Below, in pieces: positions 33,651 to 42,146 of a stretch of DNA of 64,000 nucleotides. Each line of letters opens with the position of its first letter. Within the stretch, counting starts at the first letter, position 1. The notes beneath the pieces were generated by a model. The model was not told where the DNA came from. It saw nothing but the letters and a program-made list of their open reading frames with translations, and made no database searches. A program made the translations under genes and the position numbers. This stretch comes from Cupriavidus necator (GTDB lineage: Bacteria > Pseudomonadota > Gammaproteobacteria > Burkholderiales > Burkholderiaceae), in contig NZ_SROX01000017.1 in the NCBI RefSeq assembly GCF_013141915.1, positions 91,920 to 155,919 on the forward strand. The letters are read 5' to 3'.

Positions 33651-35416
33651 GCGCCGCGCCTGCGCGCCAGGCTGACGGTGAAGATGCCCCACGGGTCGAT
33701 GCGCTGCGTCACCTTGTCGAAGCCCGCGGCCCGCACCAGTTCATCCATCTCGGCCTGCGAACGTCGGCGCATCACCCACGCCGCGCCGGCGCGGTGGCTG
33801 GTCAGCGCGCGCGCGATAAACTCCAGCTGCGGATGCCAGGGCTGGCCGGTGTAGACCAGGTAGCCGCCCGGCGGCACCGCGCGCGCCAGGCCCTCGAGCG
33901 AGCGGCGCACCATGGCGTTGTCGGGGAACAGTTCGTACAGGCCGGACACCACTGCCAGCGTCGGTGCCGGCGCCAGCGCGGCCAGGCTGGCGCCGTCGAA
34001 GGCATCGCCCTGCTCGAAGCGGGCCACGCCCTGCAGGCCCTTGGCGGCGATCAGCGCGCGCCCCTGCTCCACGTTCAGCGCGCTGTAGTCGCGCAGCAGG
34101 ATCGACTCGACCGCGGCCGCGCCGCCCTCCAGCGCGCCCAGTGCTTCCAGCACGTAGCGTCCATGCCCGGCGGCGATATCGACCATGCGCACCGGCATGC
34201 CCGCGGCGCGCAGGCGCCGCACCGCCTCGGCGATCAGCGCCTCGGCGTGGACCTTGCGCTGGCGGATGCCACGCCAGCCGATCGCATCCAGGTATTGCCG
34301 GTCGGCCAGCCGGCCCAATGGCCCGCGGCCCGACGGCGTGTTGCGGTAAACGTAGTCGAGCGTCGAGCCCGAGTCGAAGCCGGTCTGGTGGCCCAGCCGC
34401 ACGCCATCCGACAGCATCCCGCCCAGCTTCAGGTTGGCCCGCGCCGCACGCCAGTACCAGGCGGCGAGCCCGCCCGGCGCCGACGCGAGGCGGTCCGATT
34501 CCTCGCGGAACGGGCCGATCTGGTCGGCGTCGAGCAGCGAGCGCGGCGCCGACGGCGTGTCGAATTCTTGCAGGACAAAGCGGCGCGCGGCATCGACCGC
34601 CAGCTTGCGGTCGCGCTCGCCGAGCGTGTCGTGGTAGAAGCCGTCCAGCACGATGCGCTCCTTGGTGCGCGATCCCAGGCGCTCGTAGAAGCGGTCTTGC
34701 GGACCACGGTGCACGACCCAGTCGGCGCCGGAAATCAGCAGTTGCGTCGGCACCGTGATCGCGGCGGCATCGGCGACGATGCGCTCCGCGGTTTCGTAGA
34801 GGTCCAGCAGGATATTGACCGCGATCGCGCGCGTGATCAGCGGATCGCCGTCATAGCTGGCGATGCGTTCGGGATCGTGCGTCAGGAACCTGGCCTTGAC
34901 GTAGCTGTTGACGAAGAACTTGCCGCGCACGCGCTGCATCAGCTTCAGGCCCGGCCGCGCAAACGGCACGTAGAGCTTGACCTTGAACGCCGGCGAGGCC
35001 AGCACCAGCGCGCGGATCGGCGGCGCGTAGTCATGCACCCAGGTCGCGGCCAGCACCGCGCCCACGCTTTGCGCGATCACCGCGGTGCGTTCCAGCGGGA
35101 TGCCGTGGGCCTCGGCGATATGGGCGGTGAAGGTCTGGATATCGCGCACCGAATCGGCCAGGCTGGGGCTGTAGCCGCGCTCGCCGGGCGAATTGCCGTG
35201 CCCGCGCGCATCCCAGGCAAAGATGTCGTAGCCGGGCAGGTTCAGTTCGTCGGCCAGGTGCGCCACCCGGCCGGAATGCTCGTGGCCGCGATGGAACAGC
35301 ACCACGGCGCCGCGCGCCGGGCCCGCCACGGCGGGCCAGTGGCGATAGAACAGCGCCTGGCCATCGTGGGTCTCGAATTGCCGCTGCAGCGGCTGGCGGG
35401 TCGACAGTCGGTCCAT
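33647..35416 (-). CDS. Alpha/beta hydrolase fused to a class I SAM methyltransferase (YnbC type)
   Basis: A 589-residue two-domain enzyme. Residues 1-~320 are an alpha/beta hydrolase of the monoacylglycerol-lipase type. It has the oxyanion-side FHRGHEHSGR, nucleophile Ser117 in AQSVGA (a variant of GxSxG), an acid residue in SGADWVVHRG and a His in DGFYHDTLGE. Residues ~400-589 hold a SAM-binding fold (VDIAAGHGRYVLEAL near 410-425) and end RIDPWGIFTVSLA. The gene follows the CDP-alcohol transferase by 4 bp and overlaps the next gene by four. A lipase-methyltransferase fusion suggests deacylation plus methylation of a lipid head group or tail; the substrate is unknown. Confidence 0.85.
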   Translation of the reverse strand: MDRLSTRQPLQRQFETHDGQALFYRHWPAVAGPARGAVVLFHRGHEHSGRVAHLADELNLPGYDIFAWDARGHGNSPGERGYSPSLADSVRDIQTFTAHIAEAHGIPLERTAVIAQSVGAVLAATWVHDYAPPIRALVLASPAFKVKLYVPFARPGLKLMQRVRGKFFVNSYVKARFLTHDPERIASYDGDPLITRAIAVNILLDLYETAERIVADAAAITVPTQLLISGADWVVHRGPQDRFYERLGSRTKERIVLDGFYHDTLGERDRKLAVDAARRFVLQEFDTPSAPRSLLDADQIGPFREESDRLASAPGGLAAWYWRAARANLKLGGMLSDGVRLGHQTGFDSGSTLDYVYRNTPSGRGPLGRLADRQYLDAIGWRGIRQRKVHAEALIAEAVRRLRAAGMPVRMVDIAAGHGRYVLEALGALEGGAAAVESILLRDYSALNVEQGRALIAAKGLQGVARFEQGDAFDGASLAALAPAPTLAVVSGLYELFPDNAMVRRSLEGLARAVPPGGYLVYTGQPWHPQLEFIARALTSHRAGAAWVMRRRSQAEMDELVRAAGFDKVTQRIDPWGIFTVSLARRRGA

Positions 35417-35420
35417 CGCG

Positions 35421-36047
35421 CTACTCCGCAAGGCGGGCCTGGGCCTCGGCAATGCCGCGGCGCACCCGGTTGGCCATCGTGCCCAGCGACAACAGCGACA
35501 GCAGCAGCCACAACCAGCTGGCCGCCGCACCGAAGCCGAGCCCCAGGCCGGCCCACAGCGCGATCGCGCCGACCGCGAAGGCGCGGTCGCTCTTGCCCAG
35601 CGGGCCGTCATAGCGCCGGCTGGCTCCGGCCAGCGGCCCGATCAGCCCGGCGGCCTCGACCATCAGCGCCAGCAGCGCGAAGGTGCCGACCTGCCCCAGG
35701 CTGAAGTCCGGCAGCGCGGCCAGCGGCAGGATCAGCGCCAGGTCCGAGACCATGTCGCCAAGCTCGTTCAGGTAGGCGCCCAGCACGCTCTGCTGGCCAT
35801 GCTCGCGCGCGAGCATGCCGTCGATGGCATTGAGCGCCATGCGCGCGAACAACCACAGGGGGAACAGCAGGAATAGCGCCGGGGTCTCGGCCACCAGCAT
35901 GCCCAGCGCGGCCAGCACGCCCACCGCCAGCGATCCGGCGGCGGCGCCCAGCGTGACCTGGTTGGCGGTCACGCCGCGCTGCGCCAGGTCTTGCACCATG
36001 GGGCGCAGCCAGGCCTGGAACCTGGGCTTCAGTTCATAGAGCGTCAT
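35421..36047 (-). CDS. CDP-alcohol phosphatidyltransferase-like protein (YnbA type) with an altered active-site motif
   Basis: A 208-residue membrane protein with about six helices and the CDP-alcohol phosphatidyltransferase motif. This family joins CDP-diacylglycerol to an alcohol such as glycerol-3-phosphate or inositol phosphate. The canonical motif is D-x2-DG-x2-AR-x8-G-x3-D-x3-D. Here it reads NAIDGMLAR (73-81), then Gly90, Asn94 and Asp98: the first and third Asp are Asn. Spacing is otherwise exact. ATG 36047 has GGGAGG 7 nt upstream. It is the first clear gene of the lipid operon. Altered specificity or metal use is plausible, and loss of activity cannot be excluded. Confidence 0.85.
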   Translation of the reverse strand: MTLYELKPRFQAWLRPMVQDLAQRGVTANQVTLGAAAGSLAVGVLAALGMLVAETPALFLLFPLWLFARMALNAIDGMLAREHGQQSVLGAYLNELGDMVSDLALILPLAALPDFSLGQVGTFALLALMVEAAGLIGPLAGASRRYDGPLGKSDRAFAVGAIALWAGLGLGFGAAASWLWLLLSLLSLGTMANRVRRGIAEAQARLAE

Positions 36048-36310
36048 CGCACCGGCCTCCCTGCCGCGCTGATGCCGGAAGCGGGGATACCCGGCTGCCC
36101 GGGACGGCGCCGGTGGCGCGACGCCCTGGCCCGGCCGCGGCCGCTTCCGTCTTGTTCTTCGTCTTGTTGTTCGTCTTGGTCCGGCGCCTGCCCGGCCGTC
36201 GCACATCCGGTCATGGCCCGGCCATGGCCCGGCAGCAGTGCCTGGCTCAGCACTCTACCGCTAAGCCCCGGACAATACCAGATGGCGCCTGATGCCAGAA
36301 ACCTGCCCGA

Positions 36311-37381
36311 TCAGGCCGACGCGATGGTGTCCCGCACCGCGTCGGTCACCTGCGCCACCACGCCGTCGCGCCAGTCATCAGCATCGCCATAGAAGGCGCG
36401 CCACATCGCCTGGCGCACCAGCGAGCGCTGGTTCTCGTCGGCCTCCGGATGCAGGTGCAGCCAGTGGTCGCCGCGCAGCGCGTCCAGCACCTCGCCCACC
36501 GGCAGCGTGCCGAACTCGAGCGCGATGCCGGCGTAGTCCACCGTCGGCAGTGTCTGCGGCACGGCATGCCAGGCCAGTCCGGTGAGGTTGGCCGAAGTCG
36601 ATGAACCATCGTAGATCGAGGTCACCCGCTCGCCCCAGATCGCGCGCGTGCGCGTGACCGATTCGGGCGTGTCCGGGCCCATGTGGATGGGCTCGCCATA
36701 GCCCCACGGCCCCAGCCCGGTATGGACGTCGATCCAGCGCAGCGCCTCGCGCCCGGCGCCAAAGCGCGCCAGGATGCGGCACAGCGTGTAGTTGCTCCAG
36801 GTGGCCTTGTCGCCGCCGTAGAACATGCCTGCCGGATCCTGGTACTGGCCGCCGCTGACCGCGGCCTGGTACCACGCCATGCCGCGCTCGGCCACCGCCT
36901 TCATCAGTTGCGCCTGGTCGCTCTCGGACGGCGGCCATTGCGCCGGCAGCAGTAGCGGCGCGATCTCGGCATAGGCTTCGTTGTGGGGCAGCGGCTGCGA
37001 GAAATCCAGGAAGTTGCGGTTCAGGTCGACGTTGTCCTCGTTGACCCGGCGCAGGTGGGAGAAGCCATAGGGATTGATCGCATGCACCAGCAGCAGGCTG
37101 GTGTCGGCCGCGGCGCAATCGGCAAGCAGCGCGGCGTCGTGCAGCAGCGCCACCTGCGCGCCGGATCCGGCAAAGCCCTCGGCGCCGTGCGTGCCCGAAG
37201 TCACCATAAGGCAGCGGCGGGCCCCGGGCGCACCAGCCAGCGCCACGTCGATCGCCAGGTCTTCGCCGGCACTGCCGCGCTTGGTGGGATGCGGGAACTG
37301 CGCCAGCGCGGCGCCCGCGGTGCGCGCGGCGTCCAGGAAGGTCTTGCGCGCTTCGGCGTAGCTGCGAGAAAAATAGCTCAT
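36311..37381 (-). CDS. M14-like zinc peptidase (DUF2817 family)
   Basis: A 356-residue cytosolic protein without a signal peptide, of the family annotated DUF2817. The layout of M14 carboxypeptidases is visible: His65 and Glu68 in SGTHGAEG, the NRNF substrate loop at 121-124 (VDLNRNF), zinc His220 in WIDVHTGLGPWG and a likely catalytic Glu289 in GIALEFGTLP. It may release C-terminal residues from peptides or deacylate a related amide. It lies on the same strand as the peptide importer locus, 63 bp downstream of an unknown gene, and 263 bp ahead of the lipid operon. Confidence 0.82.
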   Translation of the reverse strand: MSYFSRSYAEARKTFLDAARTAGAALAQFPHPTKRGSAGEDLAIDVALAGAPGARRCLMVTSGTHGAEGFAGSGAQVALLHDAALLADCAAADTSLLLVHAINPYGFSHLRRVNEDNVDLNRNFLDFSQPLPHNEAYAEIAPLLLPAQWPPSESDQAQLMKAVAERGMAWYQAAVSGGQYQDPAGMFYGGDKATWSNYTLCRILARFGAGREALRWIDVHTGLGPWGYGEPIHMGPDTPESVTRTRAIWGERVTSIYDGSSTSANLTGLAWHAVPQTLPTVDYAGIALEFGTLPVGEVLDALRGDHWLHLHPEADENQRSLVRQAMWRAFYGDADDWRDGVVAQVTDAVRDTIASA

Positions 37382-37444
37382 GGCGTCACCCGCGGATGCG
37401 ATGCAGGCATTAGACGCCAATTCGGCGGGTCTCGCCAGTCGCGG

Positions 37445-38209
37445 CTAGAACAGCGACCCGGACTGGAAATTGCCGGCCGCCGGCGGCGGCTCCGCTTCGT
37501 CACCCCAGATGCCTGCCGACGTAAACGCTTGCGGATGCATCGCGATCCCCGCCGCTTCCAGTTGCCCCGCGGTCAGCACCAGATGCCGGGCCAGCCAGTC
37601 ATGCAGGCTGCGCAGGAAGCGGATGTTGTCGACACTGGTGGATGCCGCGATCAGCCGTTCCAGCTTCACATGCGCGGTATAGACGTCGAGCAGGTTGGTC
37701 GCGCGCAGGCGCGGCGGCGTGGAGCGGCTGCGTTCGATCGCCAGGATGCGGCGCACCTGCGCCAGCCCGAGGTCGCCGCTGCGCTGGTACTGCTCGTAGA
37801 CGCCCTCGAGGCCAGGAAAGCGCACGGTCGGCTGCACGCGCGGCACCGCGGCCACCTTCTCCATGCGCAGCACCAGGTAGCGGATCGCCGCCGCGCGCTC
37901 GGCCGCCTGGGCCTGCGCGGGGTCGCGCCGGCGCGGACCCGGCGGCAGCTCGGGCAAGGCCATGCGCGGCACCACGTCGCGTTCGGTGTAGTCGGGCACC
38001 TGCTGCAGCAGGGCCGGATGCGCCACCGCGGCGCGGGCGCAGTCGTCGCCAAACGGGTATTCATGCCCGGCGGCATCGCGCAGGATATAAGCCTGCCCGT
38101 CCGGAAAGCCGTGATGGCGCCGGTTGGCGCCGCGCGCGTGGCAGCGCGTGGCGGGATCGACGAAGTCCTTGCGTACGGGGATCCAGCCCCCGTCGTGTGC
38201 CTGGGTCAT
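37445..38209 (-). CDS. Protein of unknown function (254 residues)
   Basis: I do not recognise this protein. It has no signal peptide or membrane helix. The N-terminal third has a run of Cys/His residues (DPATRCHARGANRRHHGFPD then FGDDCARAAV) that could bind metal or form a small ribbon. The middle is basic and Pro-rich. The C-terminal part is helical (RSLHDWLARHLVLTAGQLEAAG). The start ATG 38209 is chosen because upstream sequence in frame is low-complexity and overlaps dppA antisense. It sits between two peptidase genes on the same strand, with gaps of 74 and 63 bp, which hints at a link to peptide metabolism but proves nothing. Confidence 0.65.
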   Translation of the reverse strand: MTQAHDGGWIPVRKDFVDPATRCHARGANRRHHGFPDGQAYILRDAAGHEYPFGDDCARAAVAHPALLQQVPDYTERDVVPRMALPELPPGPRRRDPAQAQAAERAAAIRYLVLRMEKVAAVPRVQPTVRFPGLEGVYEQYQRSGDLGLAQVRRILAIERSRSTPPRLRATNLLDVYTAHVKLERLIAASTSVDNIRFLRSLHDWLARHLVLTAGQLEAAGIAMHPQAFTSAGIWGDEAEPPPAAGNFQSGSLF

Positions 38210-38283
38210 GCGTTGCGGTAATGCCTGGGGATTGCACGAGCCGCCATTGTCGCCGATCCGCGCGTGCCCCCGGCACATCGCGC

Positions 38284-39102
38284 CTACTTCAGCATGAACG
38301 ACATCGCCGACAGGCAGTTCAGCATGCGCACCGCGGCCTGCACCGAATCGGCCTGGAACGACAGCGTCACGCCGTCGCGCCGCTCCAGCGTCGGCCACTG
38401 GCAGAACAGGTCGGCATGCGCCGGCGTCTGCGCCTGCAGGGTGCACGCCACTGGCGCGGCGATGCGCAGGCATTGCGCCTGCGCGCGCTCGCGCACCGCG
38501 GCTGCTGCCGCCGCGGCAATGGCTGCGCGCGCGGCCGTTGGCGACAGCGAGGTGCCGCTGCCGAAACCGCCCGCGGTCTTGGTCTCGACATAGCGCACCC
38601 ACGGCATCAGCGCGTGGGTTTCCTGCACGAACATGTCGTCGCCGCTGGCCATCAGCACCGGCGCGTTGAACTCGCCGGCCAGTGCGGCGTAGAGCCCGGC
38701 CTCGCCGAGTTCCTTGCCATTGAGCCAGACCCGCGCAAAGGCGCCGCTGTTGATGGTGTGCGCCAGCACGCCGCGGCTCTGCGCGCGGCCGTGGTAACCG
38801 ATCATCAGCACGCCGTCGACGCCGGCCTCGACGCCGGCCATCATGCCGAGGTAGCGCGGCTTGCCCAGCACCACCCGCGCGCGCGCATCGAGCTGGTCCG
38901 GCAGCAGGTTGCGGAAGCCGCCGTGCGAATCGTTGACCAGCACTTCGGCCGCGCCGCCGGCAAAGGCGCCTTCGATGGCGGCATTGGCCTCGCCGGTCAT
39001 CCAGGCGCGGGCGCGTTCGTATTCGCCATTGCCGGGACGGGTCTGCTCGGCGTGGAATACGCCCGCCACGCCTTCGATATCGGTGGAAACAAGGATCTTC
39101 AT
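38284..39102 (-). CDS. dppA: DppA-type D-aminopeptidase (M55)
   Basis: A 272-residue zinc aminopeptidase of the Bacillus subtilis DppA family, which cleaves N-terminal D-amino acids from short peptides. The family ligands fall at their standard positions: Asp8 and Glu10 (STDIEG), His60 (NDSHGG), His104 (GYHGRAQ), His115 (LAHTINS) and Glu134 (GKELGEAGL). ATG 39102 overlaps the stop of the DmpA-like gene (TGATG). In Bacillus the homologue belongs to a dipeptide transport operon, and here too it follows a peptide importer. The gene name is used for the enzyme family, not for the E. coli binding protein of the same symbol. Confidence 0.92.
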   Translation of the reverse strand: MKILVSTDIEGVAGVFHAEQTRPGNGEYERARAWMTGEANAAIEGAFAGGAAEVLVNDSHGGFRNLLPDQLDARARVVLGKPRYLGMMAGVEAGVDGVLMIGYHGRAQSRGVLAHTINSGAFARVWLNGKELGEAGLYAALAGEFNAPVLMASGDDMFVQETHALMPWVRYVETKTAGGFGSGTSLSPTAARAAIAAAAAAAVRERAQAQCLRIAAPVACTLQAQTPAHADLFCQWPTLERRDGVTLSFQADSVQAAVRMLNCLSAMSFMLK

Positions 39103-40139
39103 CAGGGGTCTTGGCGCAGTTCGGGCATCACCTCCAGCAGCGCGCGGCGCGCATTGCCGTCGCGGCCCCACACCGGCGCGGCATGCCAGAGCGCATGCAG
39201 GATAGCTTGCTCGACGCTGTCGGCCGCGGCGCGGAACAGCGGGTCGAGACGGGTTTCATGCAGCATGGCGACGGCGGGCATCGGACATGCCGCGTCGTGG
39301 GGCACGGTGTACGCGGTCGAGAACGCGAGCGCGATATCGCCGGAGCCATGCCCGAACACGGAGCCGGTGCGCGCCAGCCCCGCGCCCGCACGCAGCGACA
39401 GCCGGCGCAGCTGGCGCGCGTCGAGCGGCGCGTCGGTGGCGACGACCATGATGATCGAGCCTTTTTCCGGTTGCGCCGCGCGGTCCGGCTGCGCCAGCCT
39501 GCGTGCCAGTTCAGGCCCGGCCAGCCGGCCGGCCACGGTCAACGAATCCGGCGTGCCGAAGTTGGCCAGCACCAGCGCGCCGACGCGATAGCCGTCCGCC
39601 ACGCGCGAGGCCGTGCCGATGCCGCCCTTGACCCCGAACGCCGACATGCCGCGGCCCGCCCCCACGGCGCCCTGCGCGACGGCCTGCCCCGCGCTGGCCA
39701 GCGCCGCGTCGTAGTGGCCGCTTGCCACCACCATGCGCTGGATATCGTTGAGGTAGCCGTCATTGCATTCGAACACCAGCGGATTGACCGTGGGCAACGC
39801 CCGGCCGATCTCCGGATTGGCCGCCACCGCGGCGCGGATCTGCGCCTGCGCGACGGCGCCGACGGCGAAGGTATTGGTCAGCGCCACCGGCGTTTCCAGC
39901 ACGCCCAGCTCGTCCACCTGCACCAGCCCCACGCTCTTGCCGAAGCCGTTGAGCACGGTGGCCGCGGCCGGCACCTTGTCGCGGTAAGGATCGCCGCCAT
40001 GCGGGCGGATCACGGTCACGCCGGTCTGCACGCCAGCGTCGTCCAGCGTGCAATGGCCGACGGTGACGCCGGCGACGTCGGCAATGCTGTCCAGCGGGCC
40101 GGCGGCCAGCGCGCCGATGCGCGGGATCGAGGCGGCCAT
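39102..40139 (-). CDS. DmpA/BapA-type aminopeptidase (P1 family, S58)
   Basis: A 345-residue self-processing Ntn-type hydrolase. Members include DmpA (L-aminopeptidase D-amidase/esterase) and BapA, which cleaves beta-amino-acid peptides. Family marks are DVAGVTVGHCTL, NDGYLNDIQRMVV, AGRGMSAFGVKGGIGTASR, and the cleavage/nucleophile site Gly227-Ser228 in EKGSIIMVVATDAPLD. The precursor should split there into alpha and beta chains. It starts 4 bp after the GsiD-like permease gene and overlaps dppA, so it is almost certainly part of the importer operon and cytosolic. Confidence 0.9.
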   Translation of the reverse strand: MAASIPRIGALAAGPLDSIADVAGVTVGHCTLDDAGVQTGVTVIRPHGGDPYRDKVPAAATVLNGFGKSVGLVQVDELGVLETPVALTNTFAVGAVAQAQIRAAVAANPEIGRALPTVNPLVFECNDGYLNDIQRMVVASGHYDAALASAGQAVAQGAVGAGRGMSAFGVKGGIGTASRVADGYRVGALVLANFGTPDSLTVAGRLAGPELARRLAQPDRAAQPEKGSIIMVVATDAPLDARQLRRLSLRAGAGLARTGSVFGHGSGDIALAFSTAYTVPHDAACPMPAVAMLHETRLDPLFRAAADSVEQAILHALWHAAPVWGRDGNARRALLEVMPELRQDP

Positions 40140-40143
40140 CGCT

Positions 40144-41058
40144 TCAGCGCCGGTCGATCTTGGGGTCGAGCGCGTCGCGCAGCCCGTCGCCCAGCAGGTT
40201 GAAGGCCAGCACGGTCAGGAAGATCGCCAGGCTGGGGAAGATCGCCACGTGCGGCGCGGTGACCATGTCGGCGCGTGCCTCGTTGAGCATTGCGCCCCAT
40301 TCCGGCGTGGGCGGCTGCGCGCCCAGGCCCAGGAACGACAGGCTGGCCGCGGTGATGATCGAGGTGCCGATCCGCATCGAGAAATACACCACGATCGACG
40401 ATACCGTGCCAGGCAGGATATGCCGCATCAGGATGGTCCAGTCCGATGCGCCGATGCTGCGCGCGGCCTCGACGTAGGTCAGCCGCTTCAGCATCAGCGT
40501 ATTGCCGCGCACCAGCCGCGCGAACGCCGGGATGCTGAAGATCGCCACGGCGAAGATCACGTTGGTCATGCCGTTGCCGAGGATGGCGACGATGCCGATC
40601 GCCAGCAAAATGCCGGGAAAGGCGAACAGCACATCCGAGATGCGCATCACGATGCGGTCCCACCAGCCTTCGTAGTAACCCGCCAGCAGGCCCAGCACGG
40701 TTCCGATCACCGCGCCGATGATCACCGACAGGAAGCCCGCCGCCAGCGAGATGCGCGTGCCGGCCAGGATGCGGCTGAAGATATCGCGCCCGAGCGAATC
40801 GACGCCCATCCAGTGCGCGGCCGACGGGCCGGCGTTGAGCGCGTCGTAGTCGAAGAAGTTTTCGGGGTCGTACGGCACGATATGCGGCGCGACGATGGCG
40901 ATCGCCACCAGCACCAGCACGAACGCGCCGGCGCCCAGCGCCAGGTGCTGCTTGCGGAATTTGCGCCAGAACTCGGTCCAGGGCGTGCGCACGGCCTCGG
41001 GTGCGGTAGCGGTGGCGGATGCCGCTGGCGCTGCGGCGGGCGTGGAAAGCTCAGTCAT
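40144..41058 (-). CDS. gsiD: Peptide/glutathione ABC importer permease GsiD
   Basis: A 304-residue inner-membrane permease of the DppC/GsiD type. It has an N-terminal OppC_N helix (HLALGAGAFVLVLVAIAIVAP), then five helices of the BPD_transp_1 domain with the coupling EAA loop around EAARSIGASDWTILMRHILPG. It pairs with GsiC to form the pore. It follows gsiC by 7 bp and precedes the DmpA-like gene by 4 bp. The gsi name follows the whole neighbourhood (iaaA-gsiABCD as in E. coli); substrate could be glutathione or other short peptides. Confidence 0.9.
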   Translation of the reverse strand: MTELSTPAAAPAASATATAPEAVRTPWTEFWRKFRKQHLALGAGAFVLVLVAIAIVAPHIVPYDPENFFDYDALNAGPSAAHWMGVDSLGRDIFSRILAGTRISLAAGFLSVIIGAVIGTVLGLLAGYYEGWWDRIVMRISDVLFAFPGILLAIGIVAILGNGMTNVIFAVAIFSIPAFARLVRGNTLMLKRLTYVEAARSIGASDWTILMRHILPGTVSSIVVYFSMRIGTSIITAASLSFLGLGAQPPTPEWGAMLNEARADMVTAPHVAIFPSLAIFLTVLAFNLLGDGLRDALDPKIDRR

Positions 41059-41065
41059 GCCGGCC

Positions 41066-41986
41066 TCACTTGTAGCGGATGGTGGGATTGATCACGGTGT
41101 AGAGCATGTCCACCACCAGGTTGATCAGGATGAATTCGAGCGAGAACAGCAGCACCTCGGCCTGGATCACCGGGTAGTCGCGCATCTCGACGGCATCGAC
41201 CAGCAGCCGTCCCAGGCCCGGCCAGTTGAACACTTTCTCGACCACGATCGAGCCGCCCAGCAGGAAGCCGAACTGCAGGCCCATCATGGTCACCACCGGG
41301 ATCATGGCGTTGCGCAGGCCGTGCTTGGTAACCACCAGGGTCTCGCGCACGCCCTTGGCGCGCGCGGTGCGGATAAAGTCTTCCTGCAGCACCTCGACGA
41401 ACGAGGCCCGGGTAAAGCGCGCCATCACCGCCGCCACGGCGGCGCCCAGCGTGACCGACGGCAGCACGTAATGCTGCCAGGTGTCCGCGCCGATCGACGG
41501 CAGCCAGCCCAGCTGCACCGAGAACACCTCCATCAGCAGCATGCCCAGCGCGAAGGCCGGGAAGGAAATCCCGGAAACCGCCAGCGTCATGCCGAAGCGG
41601 TCCGGCCACCGGTTGCGCCACACCGCCGAGCCGATGCCGATCGCCATGCCGAATACCACCGCCCACGCCATCGACGCCACCGTCAGCAGCAGCGTGGGCA
41701 TGAAGCGGTCGCCGATCTCCTCGCTGACCGGGCGCTTGGTGCGCAGCGAATGGCCGAACTCGCCGCGCAGCGCATTGGCGAAGAAGTTGACGAACTGCTC
41801 GTGCATGGGCCGGTCCAGGCCCAGGTCCTTGCGCACCAGCTCGACCGTGGCCGAGTCAGCCTCGGGGCCGGCCGCCAGGCGCGCCGGATCGCCCGGCAGC
41901 AGGTGGACGAACAGGAACACCAGCACCGCCACGATCAGCAGCGTGGGGATCACGCCCAGCACGCGTTTGAGGAAGTAATTCAGCAT
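41066..41986 (-). CDS. gsiC: Peptide/glutathione ABC importer permease GsiC
   Basis: A 306-residue permease of the DppB/GsiC type with six helices. It opens MLNYFLKRVLGVIPTLLIV and contains FVHLLPGDPARLAAGPEA and the EAA-loop region FIRTARAKGVRETLVVTKHG. ATG 41986 is preferred; a GTG one codon earlier would only add one residue. A 160-bp gap with a strong stem-loop separates it from gsiB upstream, which would leave the binding-protein message more abundant than the permease message. Confidence 0.9.
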   Translation of the reverse strand: MLNYFLKRVLGVIPTLLIVAVLVFLFVHLLPGDPARLAAGPEADSATVELVRKDLGLDRPMHEQFVNFFANALRGEFGHSLRTKRPVSEEIGDRFMPTLLLTVASMAWAVVFGMAIGIGSAVWRNRWPDRFGMTLAVSGISFPAFALGMLLMEVFSVQLGWLPSIGADTWQHYVLPSVTLGAAVAAVMARFTRASFVEVLQEDFIRTARAKGVRETLVVTKHGLRNAMIPVVTMMGLQFGFLLGGSIVVEKVFNWPGLGRLLVDAVEMRDYPVIQAEVLLFSLEFILINLVVDMLYTVINPTIRYK

Positions 41987-42010
41987 CACACACCATGAGG
42001 AAAGGCCGCG

Positions 42011-42051
42011 GGCCGCCCGCCTGCGAACCCCGCGTCGCGAGGCAGGCGGCC
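42011..42051 (-). promoter_or_regulatory. Large stem-loop between gsiB and gsiC
   Basis: GGCCGCCCGCCT (42011-42022) pairs with AGGCAGGCGGCC (42040-42051) with one wobble, leaving a loop that contains a further small stem. Such intercistronic hairpins after binding-protein genes often protect the upstream mRNA and limit read-through to the permeases. Confidence 0.55.
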
Positions 42052-42146
42052 ACTCTCGGCTTACTGCTTTACTGCTTACTGCTCGTTGGATGGGTTGCGC
42101 GGTTGGGCGGGAGCGTCAACGAAGTCCCGGCCTCCCACCTGCTCCC

